Of a stretch of 64,000 nt of DNA, positions 38,806 through 64,000 are shown piece after piece (position 1 is the first letter of the stretch; each line of letters opens with the position of its first letter). This stretch comes from Acridotheres tristis (lineage: Eukaryota > Chordata > Aves > Passeriformes > Sturnidae), in contig CM072886.1 in assembly GCA_037013685.1 (NCBI GenBank), positions 88,462,422-88,526,421 of the forward strand, in the 5' to 3' direction. The translations under genes and the position numbers were made by a program. The notes beneath the pieces are model-generated. The model worked only from the letters and a program-made list of their open reading frames with translations, was not told the DNA's origin and searched no databases.

Positions 38806-41800
38806 GTGGCATTGCTAAGGACTACAGCTTGTGTGTGTGCTTGACACATACACAAAATAAGTAATTAAAAATGCATGATAGGAGATAATAAAATGTTTCA
38901 GAAGCATCTATAAACTGGAGCCCTGTTTTGTATTCTGTGGCCAAAGCAGCTGGATCTCTGCATACATCATTTAATTACTAGCACAGAGAATAACACTTTC
39001 TGTTTGCTGTAAGTAAAGGTATATGAGCAACAGATTTTGAACTAAGTCTGTGATAAACAGCAAGTGCTTTGGAGTCCTGAGCTGCTGAAGTAAGTGAATC
39101 CCAGAGCATTCAATATTAATTCTGACTATTCAAATAATAACCCGAAAGAGGCAGATCCTGAAAGAAAACCAGAAATCCCAATCTAGTAGCTGCGCTTCCA
39201 TCTCTAGCTTTTATTAAATTTGATTTCCTTTTATTTATTCTTCCCATTCTTAGGAAATAATGGCAGCAGAGATTGACTTGGAAAAAACATATATGGAGAA
39301 ATCTGTAGACAACAGTTGAAATCAGGTCAGTTGTGATCAAACCTACTGCACTTTGTTGGCTGCTGTCTGTGCAATGGTTTTGTTCCACAACTCAGAAAAC
39401 AGGATATCTCTGCACCAACTAATTGGAGGCTACTGATTCTGTGGGGTAACAAATCACATAGGCTTATTAAAAGCAAGAACTCGCAGCCCCGTATCAAGTG
39501 TATACACTAACACAGGATATTTTTAGGTGATTTATAAGAAAGTGTCTCGAATAGGCCTGCTTTCCAACACTCACATGAGCCTGTTTATCACCTTTAAGTA
39601 CCCTGCTCCAGTACAGCATTACCCCTCTGCCAACAACCCTGATATCCCACTAGACAGACCTATTTTGAGAGTGTTGTACATACTTACACATAAAAACTCT
39701 AAAAAGAGGCCAATTAAAATGCTATAGGTGCAATGCTGGGAATATGGCAATCATACTTCAAATATCTGTTTGCTGTTGTTTTTATGACTGCATGTTAACT
39801 CCATTAAGTTTTAATGCACACTGGAATGCTGTGAATGACAAGTGGCAAAAATTGCTTTGAAACAATTCCTTGCTGTGACACTTTAAGGACATTGCATTAA
39901 CAGTTTATTTCCATAATACAAACTTCTGAGAGACTGGAAATTAAGTGTTCCAAATGAGCTTTAAATATAGCACACGAACTTTTGGTTTTAATGGACAAAG
40001 CCTGTTCCCACTAAATGTACCCTTGTACTGCCAAGAGGGCTTTGAAATAAAATAAAGTGGCAAGTTTGAGGCTATTAGTGTCAGAGTCAGACAAGCCAAG
40101 CAACTGTAAATTAAGCTGATCTCAGTATTAAAGAAATCTCTTTGCATGAACTCTTATGTTCCCCTTCACTCTGGAAACCAAAGTTATTCCCTTGAGAAGG
40201 TACCTGGCTTCTAAGGCATTTGCTGAAGCATGAGAAATACTATAGATGACTGCTTGAATAATTTCCAGATAAGAAAGTATCTTTATTTAAAATCTGATCT
40301 TCATTAGTGCTCAAAGTGCAAGAAAAGAAAATTAAATTCAAAGAAACTTATAAAAGCTTCTTGCAAAATAACTTACTCCTCAGCAAAATCTTAGGTTAAT
40401 AACTACAGATTAGTCAAGTCTATAATGCTAGACTGAATCATAACAAGAACTGTTTTTTGTAAGTTTTCCTTCTTTGGTAAAACCCAGAGGGTATCACTTT
40501 TCATTATGAGGTAAGCAAAATTTGCAAACAAACATTTTCGTTTAAATGGAAAAGGAGGACACAGAAAATGAACAGCAAACAGGACCAAAAAAAAGCTCTC
40601 ACCTTTGAAAGTGTGTGACAAATCAAGACAAGTCAATGCAATAACAGTCTCCATCTCTGAATGGGCTCTTTGTCCAAGTGGCTGCAATGAACAACCTGAT
40701 CATAACCCTCATGTAGTGTCATGTCTGGCATTCCTTCTGGGCGCTTTGGATGCCTTAGGGCCTGGCAAATGCCAGTGGAGCCTGGACAACTGAATCAAAC
40801 TTCTGGTCTAGCCCAGTGCGATACGGGGTTTTGAGGCCCCGGTGATGGTACCGACCAGACCTCTGCTGCCTACAGTGGAGTTTAAAGAGCTGCCCATGCC
40901 AGCCCTGACACACAGACACACAGTGCAGGACTCTGTCTCAAACTCACCTCCTCTCAAAGGCAGAAAAAGCAGCCATGAGCTGTCACTACAGTGAGGAGCA
41001 TGGAGAAATGTAAAATCTTTGGTTATGTACTGAGAGCACTCAGGTAATTGGAGCTCCAAGATCTTCTTGCCTTTACCTCCTGTAGTTGAGTCTTCAGAAA
41101 GACAGAGTGTCATAGGCTTCTGATGACTTGTATTTTAATTCCTGATGATGTGCATTTTAACTGCTTAATAAAAATGGTATTTGCTAAGCAGAAAATTATT
41201 TCTACTTCTAATTACTGTAACTTTCGTTTCAAAACTGCTACAAAATCAAGTTATAAAAATGTATTTTTAGGATATGCTAGTGTTACTACACAAAATCCCC
41301 AGCCAATATCACATATTTGGTTTTATTCTCAAAAAAAAAGTGAGCAGTATAAAATATTTTAACATTCTTTCTGTTTAAATATTGGTGACAGATTATGCAT
41401 TTCCTCAAATAAAGTGCTGTTTTTTACAAATAGGTATTTTATTTTTACTTTTACTGCTGTTGTAACCTCGTAATATTGAATAGATAAAGTATATCTTGGT
41501 TATTGAAGAATGCAGCACTACTTCTTTATATTTCTTCCCATGAAATCATTACATTTTCCATCTGAACTCCTTTATCTGTATCCAATCAAGAGGCATATTC
41601 AGCTTATGTAGTTCCCCATGTAGAAGGTGTCACAATTTGTGGTGGCCTTCTTGCCTTCTTCTATGCTTTTGTTACTCTTGACTGTGCCCCGTAGGTCTCC
41701 TATGGGTTCTTCATCCATAGGTAAGAATGTAATGAAACATCTATCTTCTTGCATGTTCATCCATTCTTCCTGCTCTTCTGACTTTGCTTCTATAGTTCAA

Positions 41801-44424
41801 CCCAAGTATTGAATTGTTCAAGGCATCAGTGGTCTGGATTTAAGAAGAGCAATCTCTTTATTATTTTCTTTGACTTTCTGTGGATTCTGTATTTTAAACA
41901 TGTTACTGCAGAAAATCCTATGTCAGTGTAGTCAGGACTAACTTTTCAAATTTTCATTTGTATGGATTTACTTAGTCAGATGCCAAACTTCACCATAAAA
42001 AAAACCCAATCACTTTTGTTCCAGTAGCTACCTTTTAGAAGAAACAGCTTCTTGTGGTTTTAAAGAGCAGCCAGGAGCTGTAAGAGGGAAAAAAAAGAAG
42101 TCTGAAAAAATGCAACCAGCATGACACATAGCTGTAAACTAGAGAGCAATTCCACAACTACTGGAAACAGGCCCGTATTTCCCAATGTACTTGTTATAGC
42201 AGTATCTAACAGTTTGATCCTGTAATTAATTTTACTCATCTGAAGCCATCTCCTGCAAGGAGAAGGTATAAAAAGTCAAACTCATTTGTGAAAAGGTCAC
42301 CTATTGCCACAAAGTTTCAAGTATCTCTTTATTCTCAATGTGCACCTTTCCAGTAAGTGATTACCTGAATCCTGTATGATTTTTATATGTAAGTCTGTAT
42401 TGATTTTGCTCCTATTTTTACTTCTCTCTTTTCAATCTCTAACTCCCTCCTCTATATAATATCTACTTGATATTTTTGAGTCTGAATCCAGAAATGAAGT
42501 GTAAATACACACACAACTCTGTATCTGCAAATACATACGTATCTATCAATATATATAACATATTATAATATGTAAAGAGAAACCGGAAGACCAGAATTTC
42601 CACTAACTATAGACTGAATGGCAACATATTCTTTTTTCATCATAGGCATAGCTACTACTCTTCATTTAAACTTTTGTCTGGAAAATATTCCATTTATTCT
42701 TTGATATTTATGTCCTGCTTTTGTTCATTGCCCCTACCATGTTTGGATTTTCTTTTTCCTTCCCGCCTATCAGGAGTGTTGTTTAGATTGGGGAGAGCAG
42801 CTAGATGCCTCTACCAAGTGACAAGGTCATCTTTTTCTTTCAAACATTTGAATAAACTTGGCATTAGAAGGCAAACTACGTTAACTGGTAGTTAGCTTTA
42901 CCTCCAACCAATCTTAACGGGTTTTTTTCATAATGACTTTAAGAAATGTCCTAGCAGGAAAAGGTTGTGTCCTTCTGAGTGTAAACCTTGGATGCTCTCT
43001 GGTGTTTTTCATGTCATTTTTGTAGAAAAGGCAAATTCTGTTGCAAGCCATAAACAGGCAAGGGAACTTGCAGGAAGTGTTTCCATTTTCATCAGAGGAT
43101 TTAACATTTAACACTTCCTTACACATCTATTATAACTAGCATATAGAATTTTATGTCTGCTCTTCTGGAGGAAATTCTTTCAGCTGCTTTTCTTCCCCCT
43201 CCCCCCCCCCTTTTTTTTTTTGGTAAGAATCCACATGACCTTTTTTCAGCTTTCCATTTCTGATTTGGCAAGTTTGTGTTGAAATGCAACTCTGTCTTCT
43301 TTGGTGTCATTTATTTCAATTAACCTGCAGACTACTGCCAGATCTGTTCAACCTCTTGATCGCACTCAGTTAATGGGAGCATGAATCTTGACACAGCCCC
43401 CCAAAATAAACTAAACCATTAGTCCTGGCAATTAGGCATTCAGAAAGCCCAATTGGCTGTTTTACCAGAATCATGTAAACAAAAGGTCACCTTAAACCAT
43501 GAACAGTAACTTTTCCTGGGATAATACTATTCGTTAAATCCCATTTTCTCAGAAAGCTGGACTTTATGCTGCCACTATCTCTGAAGCTGGAATCCAGACA
43601 AAGGAGGAGCATTTTATTCCTCAGAGCAGTCATTTTGCCTCATGCCTCCACAGGCTGGTCATCTGCTCTAAAGGGTGAAGCAGCACAGCAGTTCTGTGTT
43701 TGCTGGGCACTGGGTTATAAAAAAGCAGTATCTTCCCAGTAGTTTCTCTTATCAAGGACCAGGTGCATTGTCAATCTTCTAAGATGCAATAGTAGCCAAA
43801 CTACCAAAGTATCAAAATCTGCCAAAATGTTCACTCTTGGAATGAGTAATTTTATCAGAATTTTCTAAAAATGACCAACTAATTTCCATTAAAGAAAGAG
43901 ACACTCCCCATGCAACTACTGTTGGCCTATTCAGAATTCACGGTGCCTCCAAACCTAATGGCTTACAGGTCCAGCAACCTCTGAATCATTTACACTACTC
44001 TGCCTTATGCAGGTCAGGCAAGGACTGGAGCATGGAATTCACACAGCCTAATCTGGTGTCCCTGACATGGGGTGGAGAGGAAGGATTCCCTTTCAGAAAC
44101 CTTCTTTATGTGGGAGTCCAAGATATCTTAACCTGAAGTAGCAACAAAAAAGAATATGAAACAAATACACAAAGTAAGTAATAGCGAATTTCTAAGGCAG
44201 ATGTCCTAGAGAAGCAGAAGGATTAAGCAGCTGTACTGCTGTGTACAGAGCACAGGTTGTTGTTTAAATTGTCACATAACTGAGATGTGATAGCAGTGAT
44301 GCAAATAGTTTTAATGGTTCAACAGGGAATGTAGGGAAACAGAGACCACTGAGATGGACATTAATACAAACCAGATTAGTAAAAACTGTAACAATCTGAA
44401 ATTTTGTGGAAAACAATCAAGAGT
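38806..44424. other. Gene-free AT-rich DNA
   Basis: No exon or RNA gene is supported. A C/T homopolymer junction lies at 43195-43221. Open frames are at most 101 codons and show nothing familiar. Confidence 0.55.
43195..43221. repeat. Polypyrimidine run C5-T-C10-T11
   Basis: An uninterrupted pyrimidine run on the plus strand; the minus strand has a G10 run. Length is likely to vary and to be hard to sequence. Confidence 0.9.
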
Positions 44425-45600
44425 GATTTTAGAAGTCCTGTCTCACCAACCTATTAGAATTCCTTGAAGGTGCCAACAGTCTTGTAGATAAGAGGTCCAT
44501 TTGATGCTTGGATTTTGACAAGGCATTTCACAAGGTTCAAGGCTAGCCCCTTAAGATAATAAGGAACCCACAGGATAAAAAATAAAATTTCTTGTGTGGA
44601 TAAATAATCTGTTAGGGAGGCAGAGGACAGAAGGTTGAAGTAAATAGTGAATTTTTCCATAGTAGAGAGGTTCACCACTAGTATTTCATAGGGATCTGCA
44701 TGAGGATATTCAGGATATGAAGAGTATATTCAATATATGATTTTGAAAGACATATGGAGTGAAGGGACAAGCATTCCTAAGTTATCCATGTAAATAAAAA
44801 GAAAGGTAAACAGAAGACTGGCAAAAAGACTTCATGTGACATCTGTGCTGAAACAATAAGATCGTGACAAAAGTTGGTGAAGATAAATATGAAGTAATAT
44901 GAAATAAGGCAAATGGAAAAGAAGATGTATGTGTGTTTATATAAAATTATAGGCTGTGAGCTCAAACTCAGTAGATCAGCTGGGTTGTAAGAGGTAATTC
45001 AAATTAATACCAATTCAGTCTTCAATTATAGCCAACACAGTAGAGTACCAGAAATAACTAGGAAAGGGCAAGAGAATGGAAAGCAGAGAACACAACTGAA
45101 AAACAAACATCAATCTGTCATCTAAATCCACAATATGGATACATATTGAATACTGTAAACTAGGTTGGTATCTCCCAAGTCTGAAAAGGTAATAGCAAGG
45201 AAAAGAGTTTAGAAAAACTATGGTATATGGAATGATAAAGCAGCCTATAAGCCTTCCCCTTGGAAAAAAAAATGAATGAAGAAGAGTATCACAGTGATCT
45301 GTAAAATCATCAGTGGCATGGAGGCACTGAAGAGGCAGTGAAGAGGAAACAACTGCTCTTCCGATCCAGTACGATGAAGCAAAAAAAGTCAGGACATGGC
45401 AAGTTCACAGCAAATGAAAGTAAGCAGCTTTCATATCAGTGTCAGATGAGACTGGATGAAAAAGTTGAACACAACAGTATGGACCTTGGATCTGACTTGG
45501 TACAGCTGCTCTTATGCCTTAAAATATTACACATTCCTGGAAAATACTTCAAGTTCCAGAGACTGAATAAGGATTCCACTGCTACTTTTTACAATAAAAA
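44425..45600 (+). mobile_element. Ancient CR1-type LINE remnant
   Basis: The left end translates to S-C-L-T-N-L-L-E-F-L-E-G then C-L-D-F-D-K-A-F-H-K, a reverse-transcriptase core with a stop in between. Further right the DNA follows the order of old amniote CR1 copies, ending with the region ...ATCTGTAAAATCATCAGTGGCATGGAGG. High divergence and indels suggest great age. Borders are approximate. Confidence 0.65.
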
Positions 45601-47134
45601 GCAGCTTACCTGGTGCAGAAACTCCTTTTAGCTACATGTTCTCTTCCTCTTCTCTGTTAGTGCTTCTGTTTCACAGCCAAATCTGTTTCATGGAGCTCTC
45701 ACACACAAAAACCCAAAAGACAGATTTCTGATGGCAGCCTTCTTGCAGTATCTTGTCAAAAGCTCAACAGGAGTAACTGTTGCCTCCATTCTTACAAAAA
45801 GATGTTCTCCCCAACTCTGAGCCACCATTCTTGTCCTTTGATGTCTTCAAGACACTTAAGTTCAGCAAGTTGCTTGGAGATAAGGTGGAGATTACACCTC
45901 TATGCTTCTTTGGTTCTTGAATAATTCCAGTTCTCTGAACCACGTAATCAAATCCCAAACAGCTTCTGCTCACCTAGTAATACCTACAGAAGAGGCTCTT
46001 CAGCTCTGGGATGTTACCAAGTGACATCCATGCTGACTATGCTGAGAATGGAAAGTTGCACAATGCATACAGGGACACCTGACAGGGCTTTCAGCCAAGC
46101 AGACTACACAGAACACTGGAAGCAACCCACATTCCCTAACTACCCCAGCAATTCCCAGTTTACCCCAAGACATCAGTAGCTAACAGTTAGCACCTGCTTT
46201 CACATATCTAGTGAAATGCAGATTGACTGAGATTGGAACAACTGGGACCAGCTCATTATTAAGGTTTCCTAAAGCACACACTACCTGAATTATTTTGTGA
46301 GTGGATGAAAGCAGCAAAATAAACAATTGAAGAAGAAGCACTTTTAACATGAACTTCTCAAGGCTATTCAATGGCTTTTGTTGTTTCTACTAAAACATGG
46401 ACACAGAAGTACATGTGGGAATAGGTTATGCCCTGTGCTTTAATCTGGAAAAACAGATGAGTATCTGCCTTTGTTTCAGGTGGCTGGCAGGACAATGATT
46501 TGCAGTTTTTATATCTGAGAGTGTAGGAAATGTATTCAATTATTACAGGTCAGCAACATCTTCCTTTTCAGTAACACCTTGGTTACCAACAGTACACTTT
46601 AAAAGGCACTTTCTCCAGCTTGGCTAGCAGCTAACACTGGTGCTTGGAATACATGTATTCCAAAGAAACCAATATAAATAATCATATAAAAATACTACCT
46701 ATGCAAAATAACTAAATGCATACATATATAAATATATAATTAACATAACTGTATAAACCATTACGCTAAATTGTAAATCTTGAATATATTTACTCTACCT
46801 GATCATACTAAAGTGTCTCCTAAAGAGAATGCAAAAGTTAATTATGTATCATACAGGAACACCTCCCACAGATGCTACATATATACATATAAACACTAGA
46901 GACAGTATGCTGTATACACTGGTTTGCTATACTTACATCCATTTTCTGTGTTTAGTAATGCAAAAATCTTATCCTTATTTCAGATAGTAATGAAAGGTGT
47001 ATAAGCATCTTACAGATACCTCTACTTTTTATGCTGAAATCTTCTTTACAGTCTCAGCAAGAGACACATATCATTAGTCAGGAAAGCAGCTAACTGGCTT
47101 GTCTGTCACGTTCTATCTTCCAGCCAGTATTAAA
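45601..47134. other. Sequence beyond the ANKS6 3' end
   Basis: No gene is recognised. If transcription of ANKS6 passes the CR1 at 47135-47372, the 3' UTR would extend into this stretch; ATTAAA on the minus strand at 46439-46444 is one possible poly(A) signal. The rest is AT-rich. Confidence 0.4.
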
Positions 47135-47372
47135 ATATCCATACATTTGGACATTAGGAAGACTTCTTTCACAGAAAGAGTGATTAGACACTGGAATGGG
47201 CTGCCCAGGGAGATAATGGAGTCACCATCCCTGGAGGTGTTTAAGAAAAGACTAGACGTGGCATTCAGTGCCATGGTCTGGTTGGCATGCCGGTGTTTGG
47301 TCATAGGTTGGGCTCTATGATCTCAGAGGTGTTTTCCAACCTAACTGATTTTGTGATTCTGTGATTCAACCT
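47135..47372 (+). mobile_element. CR1 LINE 3' fragment next to the ANKS6 stop codon
   Basis: The plus strand reads GGACATTAGGAAGACTTCTTTCACAGA...GACACTGGAATGGGCTGCCCAGGGAG and ends in TTTCCAACCTAACTGATTTTGTGATTCTGTGATTC, a typical avian CR1 3' end. An open frame of 73 codons across it comes from the element. It lies 30 bases beyond the ANKS6 stop and antisense to the gene, so the mature 3' UTR probably contains it. Confidence 0.93.
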
Positions 47373-47401
47373 GTAATTAATTTTTCAATTAATTTCAGGT
47401 G

Positions 47402-61819
<14,418 letters not shown>

Positions 61820-62564
61820 CTAGATAAGAAGACACAACAATTTAGTTCCAACTAAAAGAAAAAAAAAAAAGAAGAAAATAAATGTATAACTAAGCAATCC
61901 TTACAGCAGTGATAATATTAGATGATAGCAAATCCAGGTAACAATCCCTTCTCAAAATATCTATTTTGCTTTCTTCTTGGCATTTAATATTTTACTACTC
62001 ACTGATATATGTCTTTCCAACTTTCTTATACTTATCCTCTACATATTAATCCTTGTAGCAGAAGACCATTAAAAACATTTTAGATCTGCACAGAGCATTA
62101 GTAATGTATAGAGTTCTCAGACCTCTGTATCTCTTTGGTGTCACAACCAATAAAGATTTACATTGCTTTCTGCAACAAATATCTGATGAAAAAAGGCAAG
62201 AGAGACAAATAGCTCTGAGACAGTAATAAAACCCACAGTTCAGCATTTATTCACCTTCCAAAAGGAACTGGAAGTTCATCTAGTTTTAACACATAGTACA
62301 ATGAGCTTACAAAAGAGAGTGCTTGAACTTCTTGGTTTTGGTCACTGAAGCTACCTTGATTCTGTAAGAAAGATGACTTTAACTGCCCATCATCTGTGTT
62401 ACTCCTACTCATAGTGGTTCTGCTTCCTTAACATACACTCACACAACAAACTACCCCGAAATGGAGTAAGTACAGCCACTATGTTACTAGACAAAAAACT
62501 ACTGCTCTCTGGCAAGAAAGTAATGACACTGGAGAGGTTCATCTTGTCTTCTGGTGTTCACAGT
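61820..62564. other. ANKS6: ANKS6 intron, left part
   Basis: No further exon with matching phase was found upstream of the exon at 61609-61819. The sequence is AT-rich and unremarkable. Confidence 0.55.
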
Positions 62565-63488
62565 TGTCTTGGTTTGAAAGACAGTTATTTGCTAAAAGAG
62601 ACAGGGGCCTCTTTTTGAAAAGGAGAGTATAAACCCCCCTCCCTTCACTTTACTATGATTTTGAAATTAAAGGGCTCTCAGGGGAAGATATGGGGGGTAG
62701 GAATAACAGCTCTTTACTGATATATATATATATATATATATATATGTAACAAGGGAAACAAAACACAACAACAATAACTGCGAGATCAACAGCAACAGAG
62801 CAGAAAACCCAGTAAACAGTTCTCCCTGTGGTTGTGGACACCTTTCCTCTGTGGTGCAGTTACCATTCTGGCGCTGCCTGCCAGCTCTCGGTGAGCAGGG
62901 AGGAGATGTGGTGATCCCATGTGGCTGGAGGGGTGAATAGCGTCTGTGACCCAGATGGGAAGAGCAGAGGGGAGACGCTGCTCACGGATCCCGATGCTCC
63001 AAAAGGATGTCTGAAGTCGGCAGGAGATGCAGGAGAGAGACAGAGCGTCCGAGCAGAGAGGTTGCAGGATCCCACAGCCAAGGAAGGCAGCTCCTCCCCG
63101 TCGGGATGGCAGAGCAGAGTTTCTAGCGACCGTGCTTCTCCGAGCCAGACGAGCGAGAGAGCAGCTGCCACCATGATCTCGTGGTGTTCCTCCTCTTTCT
63201 TCCTCCTGCCCCCATCACCAGCCAGGGTGTAGCTCGCAAACCTCTCAACATTACAGTGGGGAAAATTCCACTGAGAGACCCAATCCCCAAGGAGAGTATG
63301 ATGGTCTGATCTCTGAGTTTTTAGTTTGCTGTTGCAGGAGTTTGCAGCCTCTCTATATACCCCTACCACATCACACAAGTACAGAAACGGTAATAAAGGG
63401 CTGAGGCATTCAAGTAACAAAGTTAATTTCTGATTAAAAATAGTATCTATATAAAAAGGCTGAAATCTAGCAACAGTGGGAGAAGGCA
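62565..63488 (-). mobile_element. Solo LTR of an endogenous retrovirus in an ANKS6 intron
   Basis: The element runs TGCCTTCT...CCAAGACA on the minus strand, giving TG...CA ends, and is bordered by the five-base duplication ACAGT (62560-62564 and 63489-63493). On the minus strand it has a TATA-like GGGGTATATAGAGAGG near 63350, a GC-rich middle, a T/G-rich part and CAGTAAAGAGCTGTTATTCC as likely poly(A) region, in the same order as the LTR at 25163. A 221-codon open frame covers the upper part and continues past the border, so it is not taken as a gene. No internal viral genes are present. An alternative right border at 63472 also has ACAGT next to it. Confidence 0.7.
62720..62745. repeat. TA microsatellite inside the LTR
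   Basis: About 26 bases of alternating TA within the 3' part of the solo LTR, close to its likely poly(A) signal. Confidence 0.9.
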
Positions 63489-63493
63489 ACAGT

Positions 63494-64000
63494 ATCAAAG
63501 AACTAGAAAAAAATGGTGTTGCCATTTCAGAAACACCTTATACTTTGTAACAATGCTAGGTGTTAAAGAGTAAGGGGGAGAACTGGAAATCTCTGCCCTA
63601 AAACAAGTTTAATCTAAACCAGAAACTGAATGTGATAATTCACACTGCTGTAATACTTACATTGAGAATGTAACTTGCTGGAGAACAGGCAGAAAGAAAA
63701 AAAAGGAAATAAAATTTTTGCATATGGAAAAGGGACAACTTTGGTTTTGAGTTTGTTGGGGGAAAGGGTTAAAATCAAATAGGTGGAGAGAAGGGTCTCT
63801 GTCCAAAGTGACCTTTCAGCTGGGAATGCTAAAAATGTAGGTGTGGAAAACTGCATTTATTATGCCTAGTGTTATTCATCCTCTGCCTGACTGGAGAAGT
63901 AGAATTCCTTAGTAGAGGTAACAGGCTCTCACAGACACACCCGAAGCCTTTTGTTACAGGATGAACTAAGCCTACTGGAGCCCGGGTCCCTGTGTGTCTC
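63494..64000. other. ANKS6: ANKS6 intron, right edge of window
   Basis: No exon is recognised up to the edge. The preceding ANKS6 exons with the ankyrin repeats should lie further right. Confidence 0.5.

Noticed and set aside
47099..47320. 73-codon plus-strand frame with R-H-W-N-G-L-P-R
   Set aside because: It is derived from the CR1 fragment and is not an independent gene.
62860..63525. Protein gene at the right end
   Set aside because: It lies mostly inside a solo LTR and crosses its border; no similarity or splice context supports it.

Overview
This window is animal nuclear DNA, very probably from a bird and more likely than not a songbird. It is AT-rich, coding DNA is sparse and split into short exons with GT/AG borders, and most recognisable interspersed repeats are CR1 LINE fragments with the avian type of 3' end (runs of ATTCTGTG/GAATCACA next to a TTGGAAGGGACC-like segment). 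Two solo long terminal repeats of endogenous-retrovirus type are also present; the one at 62.6-63.5 kb resembles a family I associate with passerines. Nothing bacterial, plasmid or phage-like is present.

One protein-coding gene can be supported: the 3' half of ANKS6 (ankyrin repeat and SAM domain protein 6, SamCystin), on the minus strand between about 61.8 and 47.4 kb. Ten exons can be placed to the base by splice sites, phase and protein similarity. Nine match the known tail of the protein: the W-W-S-R-M-S-N-R segment, a Ser/Pro-rich linker, a C-terminal SAM domain and a short tail. The tenth (51708-51824) is a 39-codon, phase 1-1 exon that I do not know from the mammalian protein and that looks like a cassette exon. 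The N-terminal ankyrin-repeat exons must lie beyond 64000.

Layout: 1-28.4 kb, gene-free AT-rich DNA with several CR1 fragments, a solo LTR at 25.2-25.6 kb, a perfect 30-bp-arm palindrome at 6560-6621 and a palindrome pair at 11498-11542. 28.4-30.1 kb, an internally deleted CR1 on the minus strand with endonuclease and reverse-transcriptase remnants. 33.5-34.7 kb, an isolated CpG-rich island with a strong CTCF-type motif, a G-quadruplex motif and paired GATA sites, followed directly by another minus-strand CR1. 35.5-47 kb, gene-free DNA with two plus-strand CR1/LINE remnants. 47.1-47.4 kb, a CR1 fragment just past the ANKS6 stop codon. 47.4-61.8 kb, ANKS6 exons and introns. 61.8-64 kb, ANKS6 intron carrying a solo LTR with a 5-bp target duplication.

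In vertebrates ANKS6 works with NEK8, INVS and NPHP3 in the proximal (inversin) part of the primary cilium, and its SAM domain binds partners such as ANKS3 and BICC1; that part of the protein is encoded here. In the human genome the gene beyond the ANKS6 3' end is GABBR2, in the same orientation. No GABBR2 exon could be recognised here, so the stretch below 47 kb is either intergenic or includes the start of a long intron whose first exon I could not see. All protein identifications come from reading translations and recall of the families, not from a database search.
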